A stretch of DNA of 64,000 nucleotides from Cunninghamia lanceolata (lineage: Eukaryota; Streptophyta; Pinopsida; Cupressales; Cupressaceae). Below, piece after piece: positions 47,293-60,714 of this stretch (its first letter is position 1; each line of letters begins with the position of its first letter). Under the pieces are notes generated by a model. The model was given only the letters and a program-made list of their open reading frames with translations, was not told the DNA's origin and did not search any database. The translations under genes and the position numbers were made by a program. The stretch lies in NCBI GenBank assembly GCA_027924645.1, contig BSBN01000297.1, positions 3,224,001-3,288,000 on the forward strand, in the 5' to 3' direction.

Positions 47293-50200
47293 TAAGGCCC
47301 ATTCGTCCACGTCAAATTCACATCATATTTTATTAGACTTGTTTTCTTATGACACTCATGGGTAGCTTATTTTACTTGTGAAGATTATAGATTATGATGG
47401 CACTAATATTATGTTTAGACTAGTAGTTTATTATCTATTTGATAATGACTTGGTTAACTAATGATTATGGGTTTGTTCATATTTCTAAATTAAAGTTTAC
47501 GAATTATAATTAATTTATTATTGTGGATTGATTTTAGAATGAACATAATTGTGTATGATAAATCTAAATTATATTTGGTTAAATGTATTTGTTTATACAA
47601 CTTTGTATTAATATAATGAATTAAACTTGTTATTTGATTTTCATTTAATTAATATAATATTGTTAATTATGAAATATTTATGATGCATATAGTAATTTAA
47701 TTATAAATGTTGTTTTGGCTATTATCTCAGATATATTAATGTTTGTGTGTAAGTGCACAAATTAAATTTCATGACCAATGGAAAAATCGTGGAGGTTCCT
47801 CAAGAAACTACTGTTGTGTTTCCCAATTGTACCTAGGTCTTATCTTAAGAGAGGATTAAGGTTTTATTGTGTAAAAGTGTTGTGAATGTGATTGTGTTAA
47901 TTAAATTTGTGTTCATCTATGTTGGGTGTAGTTAAATTCTTATAAATGTTAAATCTCATATTTGAACTTAAGATAGAGATTTTGGAGTCACAATGTGTTA
48001 TCTTTTTTATTGTTTATGTAAAATTAAACCCCTATAGTGATAACCTATGAGAATGACCCATGTTTAAATATTTAAAAATATTTTTGAAGTATCTAGAGGC
48101 TTGAAAAGTGTTTTGGAAGATAGATGACAAGTTTTTGGGAGATAAAACCTATGTTTAAATTGCAAGTCAAAACCTAACTCTAGTTTTTTTTTTCTTTTTT
48201 GGAAACTTGTTTTGGGGTTGGCCTTTTATTGTATAAATTTTATATTTTGAGGATCAAGGGTTTTGGAAAAGGAGAGATTGGAGGAAAAGCTTAGGAGCTT
48301 GGAGAAGATGAAAATTTTGGATCCATCTTCACCTAACTTGGTTGAGGCATTGATGTAGACTTTTAAACCATTTTTAGATTATGGTAGTGTTGTTTGTGAT
48401 TATTATGAAAACTATGGTTGCTACTTTTTCTATGAAACCTCTTGTTTTTGTATGTTGAAAACTTTTTTGTGCATTGCTACTTTGTGTATTGATCATTTTG
48501 GGTATGGGGTTGTGTTGGGTGTAGATCTTTCCATTTGGGTTAAGATCCACCCATGTATTGGGGTTGAGAGAGGTGTTGACTGTCTCTTGAGAAAGCATTA
48601 TATTGTATGGTGTTTTGACATGAGTGTCTTTGTGTATGGTGTTTGGGTTGTGGAGAGGAGTTGAATATTTTTGTGGGCTATTTATGTTGTGATAGATATG
48701 TGATTTAGATGATGAATTATTGTGATGTATTAGAGAGTTGTGGAATTCTTTAAAAAAATGAATATATTGTGAAATATTTGTGTTGATGGGGTTATGTGAT
48801 TCAAATGAGGGATTCGTGTGTTGTTTTGGAGAGTTGTGGGAATCTTTGATTTATGAGGAGATGGACATTGTTGTTATACTTTGATTCTTCCCCAAGAAGT
48901 TAGAGAGTCCCAATGAATCCCCCTTGAAAAAGATCCATTTGTGTGTGTTATCCATTAGGTAGTTTTCAGATTTGTGTGTACTTGTGTTGTAAACCAATTT
49001 TTTGGAAGCCTCCTAGCTCAGGGGTGGGTTTGCTTGCAAGTCCTATGGTTGGGAGGTGAGCTAGCCTTGGTCATGAGAGGCTTTATGACTATTTGTGTTA
49101 CATATTTGAACTATTTTGTGGATGAAAACCTCATTATGAAGATATGAAGTATAATTTCTTTGTCTTTTAAACACCCTCATTGTCGATGGGTTTATGTGAT
49201 TTTACCCATTTTGGGTTTGGCACATTAGAATTGTCAAAAATGAATTGAGTCTATCTTGTAAATAGAATTACTATTCTATTTGACCATTGTAATTATTTTT
49301 TTAGAAGAGAAACCTAAATTTTTGTATACCTTGAAGATTTGAAATAAGTATGTTTCCATTAAACATTTCTAAATTTGTATGATTGTGATAGAGGACAACA
49401 ATGTTTTCCATAACTTTTAATTCGTCATCTGGGTTGGTTTAATTTCTGGATATGTTGTTCTCAAATCAATGATAGAAAAATCTTTAAAATTTTAGCTTTC
49501 AATTCTATGTCTAGCATTCTCTAGGATTAAATCTATAGGTCTATTTTATAACAATTTACTATTTGAGATAGAGGACAACAATGTTTTGACCATATTTTTT
49601 AATTGGTCAACTAGGTTGACCTGAGTTTTGGATATGTTTTTTTGAACTCGGTGATAGAAAAACTTTTAAAATTTTATTTCTCAATTGTATGTCTAGCATT
49701 CTCTATGATTAAATCTATAAGACTGTTTTATAACAGTTTGTTATTTGAGATAGAGGACAAGAGTGTTTTGACCATAATTTTCAAATGCTAAATTGGGTTG
49801 GTCTAGTTTTTGGATATGTTGTTCTGAACTAAGGATTAGAAAAACCCTTTAAATTTTATATCTCAATAATATGTCAATCATTCTCTATGAATAAATCTAG
49901 AGGATTGTTTTATAATAATTTTGTACAAGACTGTCATGTAGACCTTTAGACCTTTTTCCATTCCTAATCCATTATGGATTTTGTAAAACAATTTCTAAGT
50001 TTTGTAGTATTTTAAGTTTTTTTTTTCCATATTAGAAGTCAAAAAATGTTATGTTTTGATCAAGTTATGATAATTTTAATTTAGGTTGTAATTGTGTGAT
50101 TACAACCTTATTTTGCATGATGGGACTAACTTATTTGCGCCATTGGAAAGGTCTTGGAAGTCTTTAATTTTGTTTGAGTTTTTGAAAGGTTCAAAATTTA

Positions 50201-50637
50201 TTTCATGTTTATCCCACTTTCATGGTATTCCACATGACCACTATTCTTGAAAGTGTTTCATCCAACAATTCCTATGCCTCCTTACACTTGAAGTTTCTTT
50301 GAGACATTTGATCAAACAAATTGCATACCTCTGATATAGGTGCACATTTCATGAGGTATTTTGTCAAACAATTCACTTACATTCATATTACATGGAAGTT
50401 TACTTGAGTGGTTGTAATAATAGCCTTACACAACTTATATGTTTTTGTGTATATTCTCTAATCATATTTTCAATCACAAAAGTTGTTGAGTTTAGGTCAA
50501 ATTATTTTTAATTGATGTGATCTCTTTGTGGTGCCCTTCTCTTTTGCATTGTGCCTAGCTTGTAAATGGCACACCAGTGTGAAAGATGACAACACCTTGG
50601 TTTCTCCTATTGGTTTTATTATTTTATGCCTCAATTT
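47293..50637. other. Unassigned DNA, possible LTR start at 47293
   Basis: TGTAAGGCCCATTCG at 47293 looks like a gypsy LTR start, but no partner is found. No coding sequence is recognised. The main structure is the 180-bp triplication below. Confidence 0.35.
49387..49922. repeat. 180-bp tandem repeat, three units
   Basis: Units start GATAGAGGACAA at 49387, 49567 and 49749 (periods 180 and 182). They share GTTTTGACCAT, TTGGATATGTT, GATAGAAAAA, TTTAAAATTTTA and GCATTCTCTA. Unit length is near that of plant satellites, but only three diverged units are present. Confidence 0.9.
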
Positions 50638-51234
50638 ATGTAATGCCCCGCCATGCAACCTTAGAGATAAGTCAACTAAAATAGTAAAAAGGCAGAATTT
50701 TTTTTAAAAAAATAGAATGGTAACAAATATAACATAATCTAATACAACAAGTTAACTAACATCTCTAGAGATACATGACTGCATTATTGTAATTAAGCAA
50801 TATACAACAACATACAACACTCATTCAAATTATGTTTAATTACATGACTACCTTACTAATTACTAACAAGATCCAACTAACAATCATGGTTTGTTCTAAA
50901 TCTAAAAGTACCAAAGGAATACACACACCTGCACAAATTGTAATGCCTACCCATGAAAATAGCAATAATGAACTCAATAGGATGATAAGATATCAGTTTC
51001 CAAAGTTTATCTTAATAACCAACATTCATAAAAATGAAATGTAAGATACAAATGTTTCAATGAGTTTATACACATTTATACACCTTTACCAATACTGCCA
51101 GATAGTCACCTATTCGCCAAGTGGAAAGGTACCTCCTTAGCTCCAAGGTCCTGCATGGATTATAATCTCAAACTGCACATCTAAAGAGATATTAGTCCTG
51201 CATCATTAATAACTATACAATACAAATGTCAATA

Positions 51235-51345
51235 GCATCAAATAACTAGCCTAAGGCCTTAAGGGCCGACCTAATGTCTCAGGGGCTTATGTTAGCCTTG
51301 CCTACGTACGCGTAGCGCAAAGACTTCATAGTTCGGGACTTGATC
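51235..51345 (-). repeat. Inverted partner of the 12841-12945 block
   Basis: Contains GGCCTTAAGGGCC, CTCAGGGGCT, AGCCTTGCCTACGTAC and GCGCAAAGACTTC. The reverse complement aligns with 12841-12945; similarity fades outside it but includes CTGCA and GATATTAGTC words further out. Confidence 0.65.
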
Positions 51346-52959
51346 ATCTAATCATTAAATAGTTTTAATACCATTCAATACTTGAGTCAACATTTGCAAT
51401 AGTAGCTTATACTCTTCAATACATCTTTTAACACTTCTATTAAAAATAGAAAAACATTATAAATCTGACTCATAATATTAACTGCAGTAAGATTCCCACG
51501 TCAAACTAGATTAAATGGATCTAGCTATACAATTACTTAGCCTACACTTCACACTAATTTTACATTCATGAATCAATGCAATCATTCCATACATGTATCA
51601 TACCAATCTTAGAAGTTGATTGAGTAAAGCATTACTACCTTGTTATCTCTTCCTTTATGATAAAAGGACTCAACTCATTTCATGACCCAAAAATATCAAT
51701 ATAAACTTTAAGCAATGATAACGTCACGATATCTCCAACCACATATTTATATCATTTGAAACATCAAAGAAATGCTAACCCCAACATTCCTCAAATATAA
51801 ACAAATATCAAGTATCAAAGAGGATCCAAGCATTATCTAATTAAAAAAATGCTATTTTTTTTTATCTAAACCAAAACATATAATCCTTACTTAGGAAATG
51901 TCAATATAATTTCCAAAACAATATAAATCCTATAACTTATTTAGAAGAGCAAATATTTTAATGATAACGGCTTTTCTAATAACCAATTAATTCTCTTATA
52001 CAGATTGATAGAACATCATCTTACATTAATTGTTTTTATACAAATACATATTTAATTCTCATTACATACTTCACACGGCAATTAAGATCCATCTCTTGGA
52101 GCTAAGAGACCCCAAAACAAAACGAATTCCACCTAACCCTAAAACAAAATATGTTCAAAGATTAACACTGCCCAACAAACTAATAATAAGCACCAAAGTA
52201 ATTTTATATAATAGAAATATGAATAAACGTTACTTGTTCTCATTATACATCAGGTCAGTCAGACCAATGACCAAACGAATCTAAAGCTACGCCCTTCTAG
52301 CATTTACTAAAAGATACCTATGATTATTGTTACTCGGTAGCTACTGACAACGAATTAAATAATATAACCAAATAAATATAATTCTCAAGACTGTTACGGC
52401 ACAGGTCGAAAGATAGCAACCTATAACTATTAATTAACAGTTCAAAAATTGCAACGGAAATCATTAATATCGATCTTTACCAAGAGGCGTTTCAAGTCAA
52501 AATATTGCAATATATGTCTATAATATAATACTATGAATTCAGACCTGACGGAAATCATTTCTCCTAGAACTTTCATGCAAATACAATTGACCATCGTAAA
52601 GCTAGATTTCAACATGCAAAGTTGTGGTTTATAACAGAGCTCAACTCTACGAAATGATTATAAAGGTGCTAACATCAATTAATGATTATGGGTCATCAAA
52701 GATTAAAAAAAAAGACGGATCTAAAAGAGTATGACATAGGACTCGACAGTTACAAAGTAGCATTAACAATCCCAAACCTTCCATAGAAAACAACATACAG
52801 GAAAAACGACCATTACTTCAATAGGGTTATATCATGATAGGGTTATATCATGTAATGTAATATTTACAAGATAGTCACAAAGTGGATTTGTTAAAGACTC
52901 TAGAAACTTTCCAAGCAATTATAAATGGCAGGTATAAGCCAATTTCTGTGACCTTTTTC

Positions 52960-54310
52960 CAATTAGAAAAAACATGCAGACCGTTGACCGAATGAATCAA
53001 TGGGAAGATATCCCATGCAATGCGATGATTACAGTATAAGCACAGAATGGATTTTAGAAGTTTTCAAGCAAATGCACACAGTAAGTGAAATGTAATAATT
53101 TCTTCCCCAATCATGGTATTTACCCTTGAAGCAAGACATCCTGCCAACACTAAGGAATCCTCACAACAACCTAAGATCCAAGGATTAAAATATACAAATA
53201 TTTACTTACATAGGAGATTTCCGGTGCTTGTCCCAACATACTAAATGTGACAGGTATATCAATACCTTTAATTTCTGTATTAATAGTTCTAACATTCATG
53301 ACAAATCAAATATTTGGTAACCCATTCGAGAGAATTTATAACAGACGAGAGAGACAAAAGTGAGAAGAGAATAGGAGAGACCTGCCAAAGGTGATCAAGA
53401 ATATGCCTAGTTAATTTCCCACAAGCTAGCATGACAATAAACTCTAAGAAATCCACACCAACCATTAAATACCATGGCAATCACATAGGTAGATTGGGTG
53501 AACAGCCACTATAGTCCTAGTGCATGCCAAAAGAAGAGTTTTGGAACAGGGTATGGACATCCCTGAAAGCATTGTGAAAGAGGTTTTCATCAGATGTTGT
53601 AGTTTGCCAATACCATAGAAGACATGAAAGTAAAATGATGGAAGCATACACAAGGACCGTCAACTATTTGACAAAATGACAGAAGATATATAGTCTCATG
53701 GAATGCAATGACGCTGCCAGAATGCCTCAAGGAGATGTCGTCTCTATGAATGAAATATGGGCTTCGCGGACCTTACAAAAGCTCCACAACAAGCCAACAT
53801 TAAAGTATTCGACTTGTGAGAAAACTCCTCGCCATTATATGGCAGCCTATGTAAACTTAACGTCAAAATATATGGCAGTGTCCATTTATAAATACTTAAC
53901 ATCTGTTTAGTCGAAGTTGTATGCTGTTATAAGACAGCTATGTATCTTTGTAATTTACTGAAATACATATGCCAATAAATGGTAGAGAATAAGCATAAAA
54001 AGAGATGGAGGTAAATGTCATTATTTGACCGCTCCATAGACTTATCTATACGTCATTTCAAAGTAGACTAGCTTAAATCGATGCACCCATAAATGGCCAT
54101 TTAAACATTAAATTCCTGTGTGCAAAATAAGGAACTTCTAAAGTTGAGGGTTTAACAGACGAATTAGAAAAGCTCTGGTAGCTATGTATGTAAAAAGTGA
54201 AAGCATATACAAGACATGCGATCTGTTGACAGAGTGCCCTAAAGAAATATCTTTTATGAAATGCCATGATTGCAGAATACGCACAAAATGGATTTAGAAC
54301 TTTCAATATA
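52960..54310. repeat. Diverged repeat units of ~0.56-0.68 kb
   Basis: Related segments start near 52975, 53650 and 54212. They share a GTTGAC or GTCAAC word, GAAGATAT, CATG(A/C)AATGC, GATTRCAG and, in two of them, AATGGATTT..GAA..TTTCAA. A fourth likely copy begins near 59733 across element G. Identity is low. Confidence 0.45.
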
Positions 54311-54526
54311 ATGATCGACATGCATGATGTTCAATAGATATCTGAAGCAAATACCTTAACAATTAACAAGAAGAAGATTATCTCCACGGCCTTGGATAGA
54401 TTCCACAGAAGGTGATCCTTTTGTTATCTGTTCGTACTCCTCTAAGCAATGCAACACTACCATCACCAGATTATCCATTATTTCGAATAGTACAGCGAGC
54501 TTGTGCTATCCAAAGCATGCTCTAGG

Positions 54527-55030
54527 TGTTAAATTCTTATAACCCAGCTACAGATTAATTGCACAATAAATTCACAGAATAGAACCTCTATCTGATTTAT
54601 AACAATTAATACTCTGGGTTAAATAACAGCGGAAGCAAAAATAACAAGAAGCCATACACAAAGAGACAATAACACAGATATAACCAGGAAACCCCAATAT
54701 GGGGAAAAACCTGCAAATGTTGGATCTTCTATTCAGCCTCAACAGCAAACTCTCCACACATAATACAATAAAATGTTGCTACAACAATCTTACATATATA
54801 GCCCTGTTGATGCAAGAGAAAAGAAACTTTCCTTTCAAGAGAAAAGAAACTTTCCTTACATAACTTGGCTTTCCTTACACATAAAATCACTCTTGGTGTT
54901 ATCTCCACCTCACAACTCAAGAAACATTCTATTAATAAAATAGAAATCATGCTGTTGTTAAACTCGAGTTGCCCTTAAGCAATTTCCACCCTCCACACGG
55001 GCCCACCTTCCAAGCTACAAAAAATCAACA
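54527..55030 (-). repeat. 3' LTR of element G
   Basis: It carries a duplicated GAGAAAAGAAACTTTCCT segment (near 54818-54857) that the other LTR has once. The polyprotein stop codon falls inside it (55025-55027). Confidence 0.95.
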
Positions 55031-58000
55031 CTCCCTCTTAGCGAGGAAGGTGTTCTGCACAACACCCAGCTTATCCCTGAAGAATTCAAACTTACTCTAC
55101 ATCAAGGGCTTGGTCAGGATATCTGCTATCTGATCGTCAGTAGGAATGTACTGGAGCTTCACTGTCCCCTTCTCCACACAATCTCTGATGAAGTGGTACT
55201 TGATGTCAATGTGCTTCGACTTGTCATGAAACACTGGATTCTCAGAGAGTTTGATACAACTCTAATTATCACAGTAAATGACTGTAGGATCTAACTCTTG
55301 ATCAAAGAGCCTAGCTAGAAGTTTTCGAAGCCAGATAGCCTCACATGTAGCCATACTGGCTGTCATATACTCGGCCTCTGCAGAACTCAGTGCAACTAAC
55401 TTTTATTTTCTGTTGTACCAAGAGACTGCTCCTGATCCCAAACTGAAACTGCACCCTGAAGTGCTCTTTCGATTAGCTGTACTGCCTGCCCAATCTGCAT
55501 CAGTGAACCCCTCAAGCTTCACTCCATCCTGTTGAACATGCTTCAGCCCATAATCAATTGTGCCTCAGAGATACCTCAAAACATGTTTCGCAGCTATCCA
55601 GTGCACACGTTTAGGTTCCACCATAAATTGACTAAGTGAGTTCACTGCAAAACAAATGTCTGGCCTAGTGTTGACCAAATATAAAAGAGAGCCTATCAAC
55701 TATCTGTATAAAGTTGGGTCCACTGCCTCTGATCTGGAAGCATCAATCTTCTTCCAGTTGGTCACAAGTGGCGTGGACATGGGCTTACAGTCCTCCATCC
55801 TGAATCACTTCAGGATATCGATTATGTACTTCCCTTGTCCAAGGAAGATCTCTCCCTCTTTCTACCACAACTCCAATCCCAAAAAGTAGTGCATCAACCC
55901 CAAGTCCTTCATCTCAAACTCTCCTGCAAGATCCCTCTTGCAGTGGGCTATGAGCTCCTCTGACCCTGTGAGAAATAGGTCATCAACATACAACACCAAT
56001 ATGAGAAGTTCATCCTTCACCTGAACATAGTACAAGTTCAAATCTGCCTCACTCTTGATGAAGCCCACACTCTGCAAGTAACTATCAATACATGAATACC
56101 ACGCCCTGGGAGCCTGCTTGAGCCCATACAGTGCTCTTCTCAACCTGCATACATGAGAATCCCTCCCATGTGCTTCAAATCCTTCTGGTTGTTCTATGTA
56201 AATCTCTTCCTGAATCTCTCCATTGAGGAAGGCCATCTTTACATCCATCTGGTGAATCCTCCAACCCATCTGTGCTGCTATAGAAATGATAGCTCTTATG
56301 GATGAGTACCTGGCTACTAAAGCAAAAGTCTCATCATAGTCGACTCCTTCCTTCTGAGAAAACCCCTTAGCCACAAACCGGGCTTTGAATTTTTCTACAC
56401 TACCATCTGCAGCATGCTTAATCTTATACAGCCATCTCGAGCCCACCACAGACTTACCTTCTAGCCGAGGTACTATCTCCCACACGCTATTCTTCATGAT
56501 GGAAGAATACTCTTCAACCATGGCATCCTTCCATACTTGGTGCTTGGATGCTTCCTGAAAGCTGGAAGGCTCCTCTTCAATTAATTCACTCATAAGTGCC
56601 ACATAATCAGAATAACGTTTGGGAGCTTTCCTCTGTCTGACTGAATTCTGTGGGTCACCAACATACTCTTGGGCCTCTCTCAGTGTCTGCTCAGCCACTT
56701 TGTTTCTCTTCTTCTCAATAATAGGAATCTGAGGTTGAGGAATTATTTGTTCCTCTTTCTGATCAACTTGCTCGGCCTGCTTGCTCTGCTCTCCAGCTTG
56801 CGGGATTGAATTTTGAGGGATTTGTTTTGCCTGAACCGTAGGTGATTGCTTCTCCTCATTTATCAAACTGCTAGACTTTTGAAGAGCCCTCTCTTCCTCA
56901 AACTTCACATCTTTGCGAACTACTATTTTCCTGAGAGCAGGAATGTAAACTCGATAGGCCTTAGAAGTTTCACTGTACCCAACAAGGATACCCTTCTCTG
57001 CAGTTGGTTCCAATTTGGTTCTCTTCTCCACAGGAATGTGACAATACACAAGGCATCCAAAGATGCGAATGTGCCCCAAATCTGGTTTCTTACCAGTGAA
57101 CGCCTCTTCTGGAGTCAATTTGCCCAACACTTTGTGAGGGCTCCTATTCTGCAAATACACAGTTGTATTGCAAGCTTCTGCCCATAAGAACCAAGGTAGA
57201 TCCTGATCATGAAGCATGGCCTTGGCTGCTCCAACTATAGCCCTATTTTTCTGTTCAACAACCCCATTCTGCTGAGGGTTGTATGGAACCGTCAACTCTT
57301 TCTTAATACCTTCCTGAGTACAGAAATCTTTGAAGGCATTCGAGGTATACTCGCCTCCATTATCAAACCTCGGTATCTTGATCTTCCTCCCTATTTGGTT
57401 CTCCACAAGAGCCTTAAACTCTTTGAACCTACTGAAGACCTCATCTTTGTTCTTCAAAAAATATATCCACGTCTTCCTAGAGAAGTCATCAATGAAAGTA
57501 ACATAATACTCATACCCATTCAAGGATACTGTTGACATGGGCCCACACACATATGAGTGTACAAGATCCAAAATCCCTTTGGATCTAGTGTCACTGCTTG
57601 GAAAACTGGTCTTGGCATATTTCCCAAGAGCACAACCCTTGCACACTTCATGATTTTCTGTCTTCATCTCAGGCAGCCCCGTCACTATTTCCTTGAGCAC
57701 ATTAAGTGCTCCATGGTGAAGATGAGCCATCCTCTTGTGCCACAATTCTCTTAGCCCTCTACAGCTGCTTACCAACGCATGTGCTGGCTCAAACTGTAAC
57801 CGAAACAAGCTTCCATGCCTGACTCCAATCACTTTTGCAACCTTGGAATCCTTTGGATGAATATAGACTTTGCCCCTTTCAAAGGTTATGATGTAACCCT
57901 TGTCCTCCAAGGTAGAAACTGAGATTAAATTCTTTGTCATGCCAGGGACATACAACACATCCTCCACCAACAAGGGTTTGCCAGACTCCTTCTGAAATTT

Positions 58001-59020
58001 GACGGTGCCAATACCAATTGCATGGTACTTGGCATTGTCTCCAAGCTCAATATAGAAATCCAACTTCTTCTCCTCCAACTTGGTGAAGCATTCTCTGACT
58101 CCCATCATGTGGCAAGAAGCCCCACTGTCAATATACCATGCCCTGTTGGCAATTGAACTTGAGAGACAGGCAATGAGTGAAAACTCATTCTCAAATCGTG
58201 ATGCAAACTCGTCCACCTCTGCTATGGCAGCAACTTGCTTCTTTTGCTTGTCCTTATTTTTCTTATTCAGACATTGACTGGCATAGTGACCCATTTGATG
58301 GCAGCAAAAACATTTTATCTTGCTCAGATCTTTCTTCTTCCCATTCTTGGAAGAACCTTCCATTTGCCATTTATTGGCCTTTTGCTTTCCCTTGCTTGCA
58401 AGAGCAAGATTTTCTTCGTCTTGACCCTTCTTTGTCTGATCTCCTCGATGAGCACCTTCACGGATCTCTTCCTGAACGAAATCATCCCAAAGCCTTGCCC
58501 AATTAGGTAGCTGATCTCTGCCAACAACACACTTGACAAACACTTCCCAGTGCTTCGAAAAACCATTCAAGGCTATACGCACCAACTCATCTTCAGCAAT
58601 CGTCTCTCCAACAGCAGCCAACTCATCCCTGACCTGTGTCAGCTTGGACAAGTAAGAGGTCACGCTCTCGCCTTTAGACATCTTGGTGTTATGCAATTTA
58701 TCCTTCAGCATCATCTTACGACTTTGATAGTCGCTCTGATAAAGTTTTGTGAGCGAATCCCACATCTCCTTGGCGGTGTCTTTCCCCGATAGATGAGGAA
58801 TTAGATGATCTCTTACCCCGTCCAGGATAATCCTCTGAGCCTTGGCCTCCTTGACTTCATGTGAATCTAGGGCAATAGGATCATTTGTTGGTGGTGCCAC
58901 CTTTGTACTAGTATAGATCCACAACCTGTTCTCCTTGAGAACGGATGTAATCCGAACCTTCCACTGTAAGAAGTTGGATGCACCCTCAAGTCTGTCCTCA
59001 TATCGAACACTGGTTGCCAT
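55025..59020 (-). pseudogene. Copia gag-pol polyprotein of element G, seven nonsense mutations
   Basis: From ATG 59020 to TGA 55025 the frame is 1,331 codons with no net frameshift. The first ~1,052 codons are fully open. Approximate order: Gag 1-230; CCHC knuckle CFCCHQMGHYASQC ~236; protease DSGASCH ~298; integrase zinc finger ~428-463 ending CKGCALGK; integrase core with FIDDFSRKTW ~500 and PQQNGVVEQK ~585; RT with MDVKMAFLNG, LYGLKQAPRAWY and YVDD ~1011; RNase H ~1130-1300 ([25 protein letters not shown]). Stops lie at 55862, 55805, 55700, 55565, 55403, 55262 and 55097 (lowest plus coordinate of each). Five replace Gln codons and two replace Arg (CGA to TGA); all fit C-to-T on the sense strand. 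The GTG at 59026 is not needed as start. Confidence 0.95.
55031..55041 (-). other. Polypurine tract of element G
   Basis: The minus strand reads TAAGAGGGAG immediately before the 3' LTR; it overlaps the last codons of pol. Confidence 0.85.
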
Positions 59021-59107
59021 AGCCACAGAAGAAACTGGAGACGAAAATCTAATTTTTTTTTCTTGAAATCTACGTCACAAATCTTGGCTTCGTATTCAGA
59101 GTTTAGA

Positions 59108-59119
59108 GCTCTGATACCA
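59108..59119 (-). other. Primer-binding site of element G
   Basis: The minus strand TGGTATCAGAGC abuts the 5' LTR end with no gap; complementary to initiator methionine tRNA. Confidence 0.95.
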
Positions 59120-59617
59120 TGTTAAATTCTTATAACCCAGCTACAGATTAATTGCACAATAAATTCACAGAATAGAACCTCTATCTGATTTATAACAATT
59201 AATACTCTGGGTTAAATAACAGCAAATAACAGCGGAAGCAAAAATAACAAGAAGCCATACACAAAGAGACAATAACACAGATATAACCAGGAAACCCCAA
59301 TATGGGGAAAAACCTACAAATGTTGGATCTTCTATTCAGCCTCAACAACAAACTTTCCACACATAATACAATAAAATGTTGCTACAACAATCTTACATAT
59401 ATAGCCCTGCTGATGCAAGAGAAAAGAAACTTTCCTTACATAACTTGGCTTTCCTTACACATAAAATCACTCTTGGTGTTATCTCCACCTCACAACTCAA
59501 GAAACATTCTATTAATAAAATAGAAATCATGCTGTTGCTAAATATCCAACTCGAGTTGCCCTTAAGCAACTTCCACCCTCCACACGGGCCCACCTTCTGA
59601 GCTACAAAAAATCAACA
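59120..59617 (-). repeat. 5' LTR of element G
   Basis: Relative to the other LTR it has an extra ~10-bp AGCAAATAAC-type duplication near 59221, an extra ~8 bp near 59541, and lacks the ~22-bp duplication. I count eight substitutions between the LTRs, all transitions. Confidence 0.95.
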
Positions 59618-59622
59618 CTAGG

Positions 59623-60714
59623 CTACCACTCAAATGTGTTTTGATGAATCGATCTCCGTAAATGACGAACCCAATATCCTTCCATAATGATATGAAATGC
59701 AGGCCTTTATAGTGCAGGGATAAAAATAGGTGTTGACGAAGACACATAATGCAATTTATTTACAGAATATGCACAATATGGGTTTTGCAAGGATACTCTC
59801 ACAATCTTCCCCCAGTGAAACACACAGGACATAACTGCAGATACATGTAAAAAAATTGTCCCTATAATTGCACTTCAGCTATATTTTATTTCTAATTACT
59901 ACTTCAGACGAACCCTATGAAAGCAATGCATTTTCCTCATGATGACTAATCACTAGGTTCAGTCAGAACCCAGATAATAATGATATTTTCTAATGGATTC
60001 CTATAGCATACTCTTAAACCAGTTTTCATCGTTTACAGGTTTCTGCATAACAAGTTAAACAATAACTCCAAAATGGCGGTTAAGAGACTATTTCTTGTGA
60101 AATTGAAACATTTGCATGTATGTTAGAAAGGCTATTAAGAACACCAGACTTGTAATGGCACCATGCAATAAAGGTATCAATTACATATAAGGAAAAATGT
60201 CAGCTTACCTGCAAAGTTCTTTTAATCCTATGCAAGACCCACATCCTACCTGTTGTGCCTCCACATTTCTGTCTTCCCTGAATTTCTACTTTTTACCTCT
60301 TTGTTTCCTTCCCCGTCCATATCTGCATTTGTTCATCCACAGTGAAAATGGGGGCACTACAATTTACATGATTATTGTGTTGGATTTGATTGTGCTCCAC
60401 CTTGATTTTTTACTTTGTATGAAATATATTTTAAAAAAGGGTTGATAGTTGGTTCAAATATTTCTTGCACCTCTTGAATGGCTTGAGATTTGAAGGCTCA
60501 TGCCAAGCTTCATGTTTGCTCAAGTTGTGTGAGATCTCTATATGACTGATTGATTGAATTTCATATTGCTAATAAAAATAACTTGTTTGGCTTGATGTTG
60601 CATTTATGAGTGATGTAATATCATTATTTATGGGTAGTATACAATCATAGTGTATTGATTAATTATATAAGGTCACTATACTCTATTATGTAGATTTGTT
60701 CATTCTGATAAAGC
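59623..60714. other. Unassigned DNA right of element G
   Basis: It continues the sequence interrupted at 54526, including a likely fourth copy of the diverged repeat near 59733. Short frames (60197-60445) are not recognised. Confidence 0.4.

Larger units (their letters stand above)
50638..54526. other. Unassigned DNA with LTR-like start and diverged repeats
   Basis: TGTAATGCCCCGCCATG at 50638 is a common plant gypsy LTR start. AAATGTGACA near 53250 is one candidate end. No coding sequence is recognised. It includes the inverted partner of 12841-12945 and a loose array after ~52960. The last bases, CTAGG (54522-54526), are the target site of element G. Confidence 0.35.
54527..59617 (-). mobile_element. 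Element G: nearly intact Ty1/copia retrotransposon
   Basis: LTRs of 504 and 498 bp (54527-55030, 59120-59617) are about 98% alike outside indels. Both start TGTTAAATTC and end AAAAATCAACA on the plus strand (CA/TG on minus). Target duplication CTAGG is perfect (54522-54526, 59618-59622). On the minus strand the primer site abuts the right LTR and a purine tract abuts the left. One gag-pol frame fills the interior. This is the youngest-looking autonomous-type element here. Confidence 0.97.

Noticed and set aside
56846..58792. Plus-strand frames of 60-113 codons across element G
   Set aside because: They are antisense to the open copia polyprotein and share no known family.
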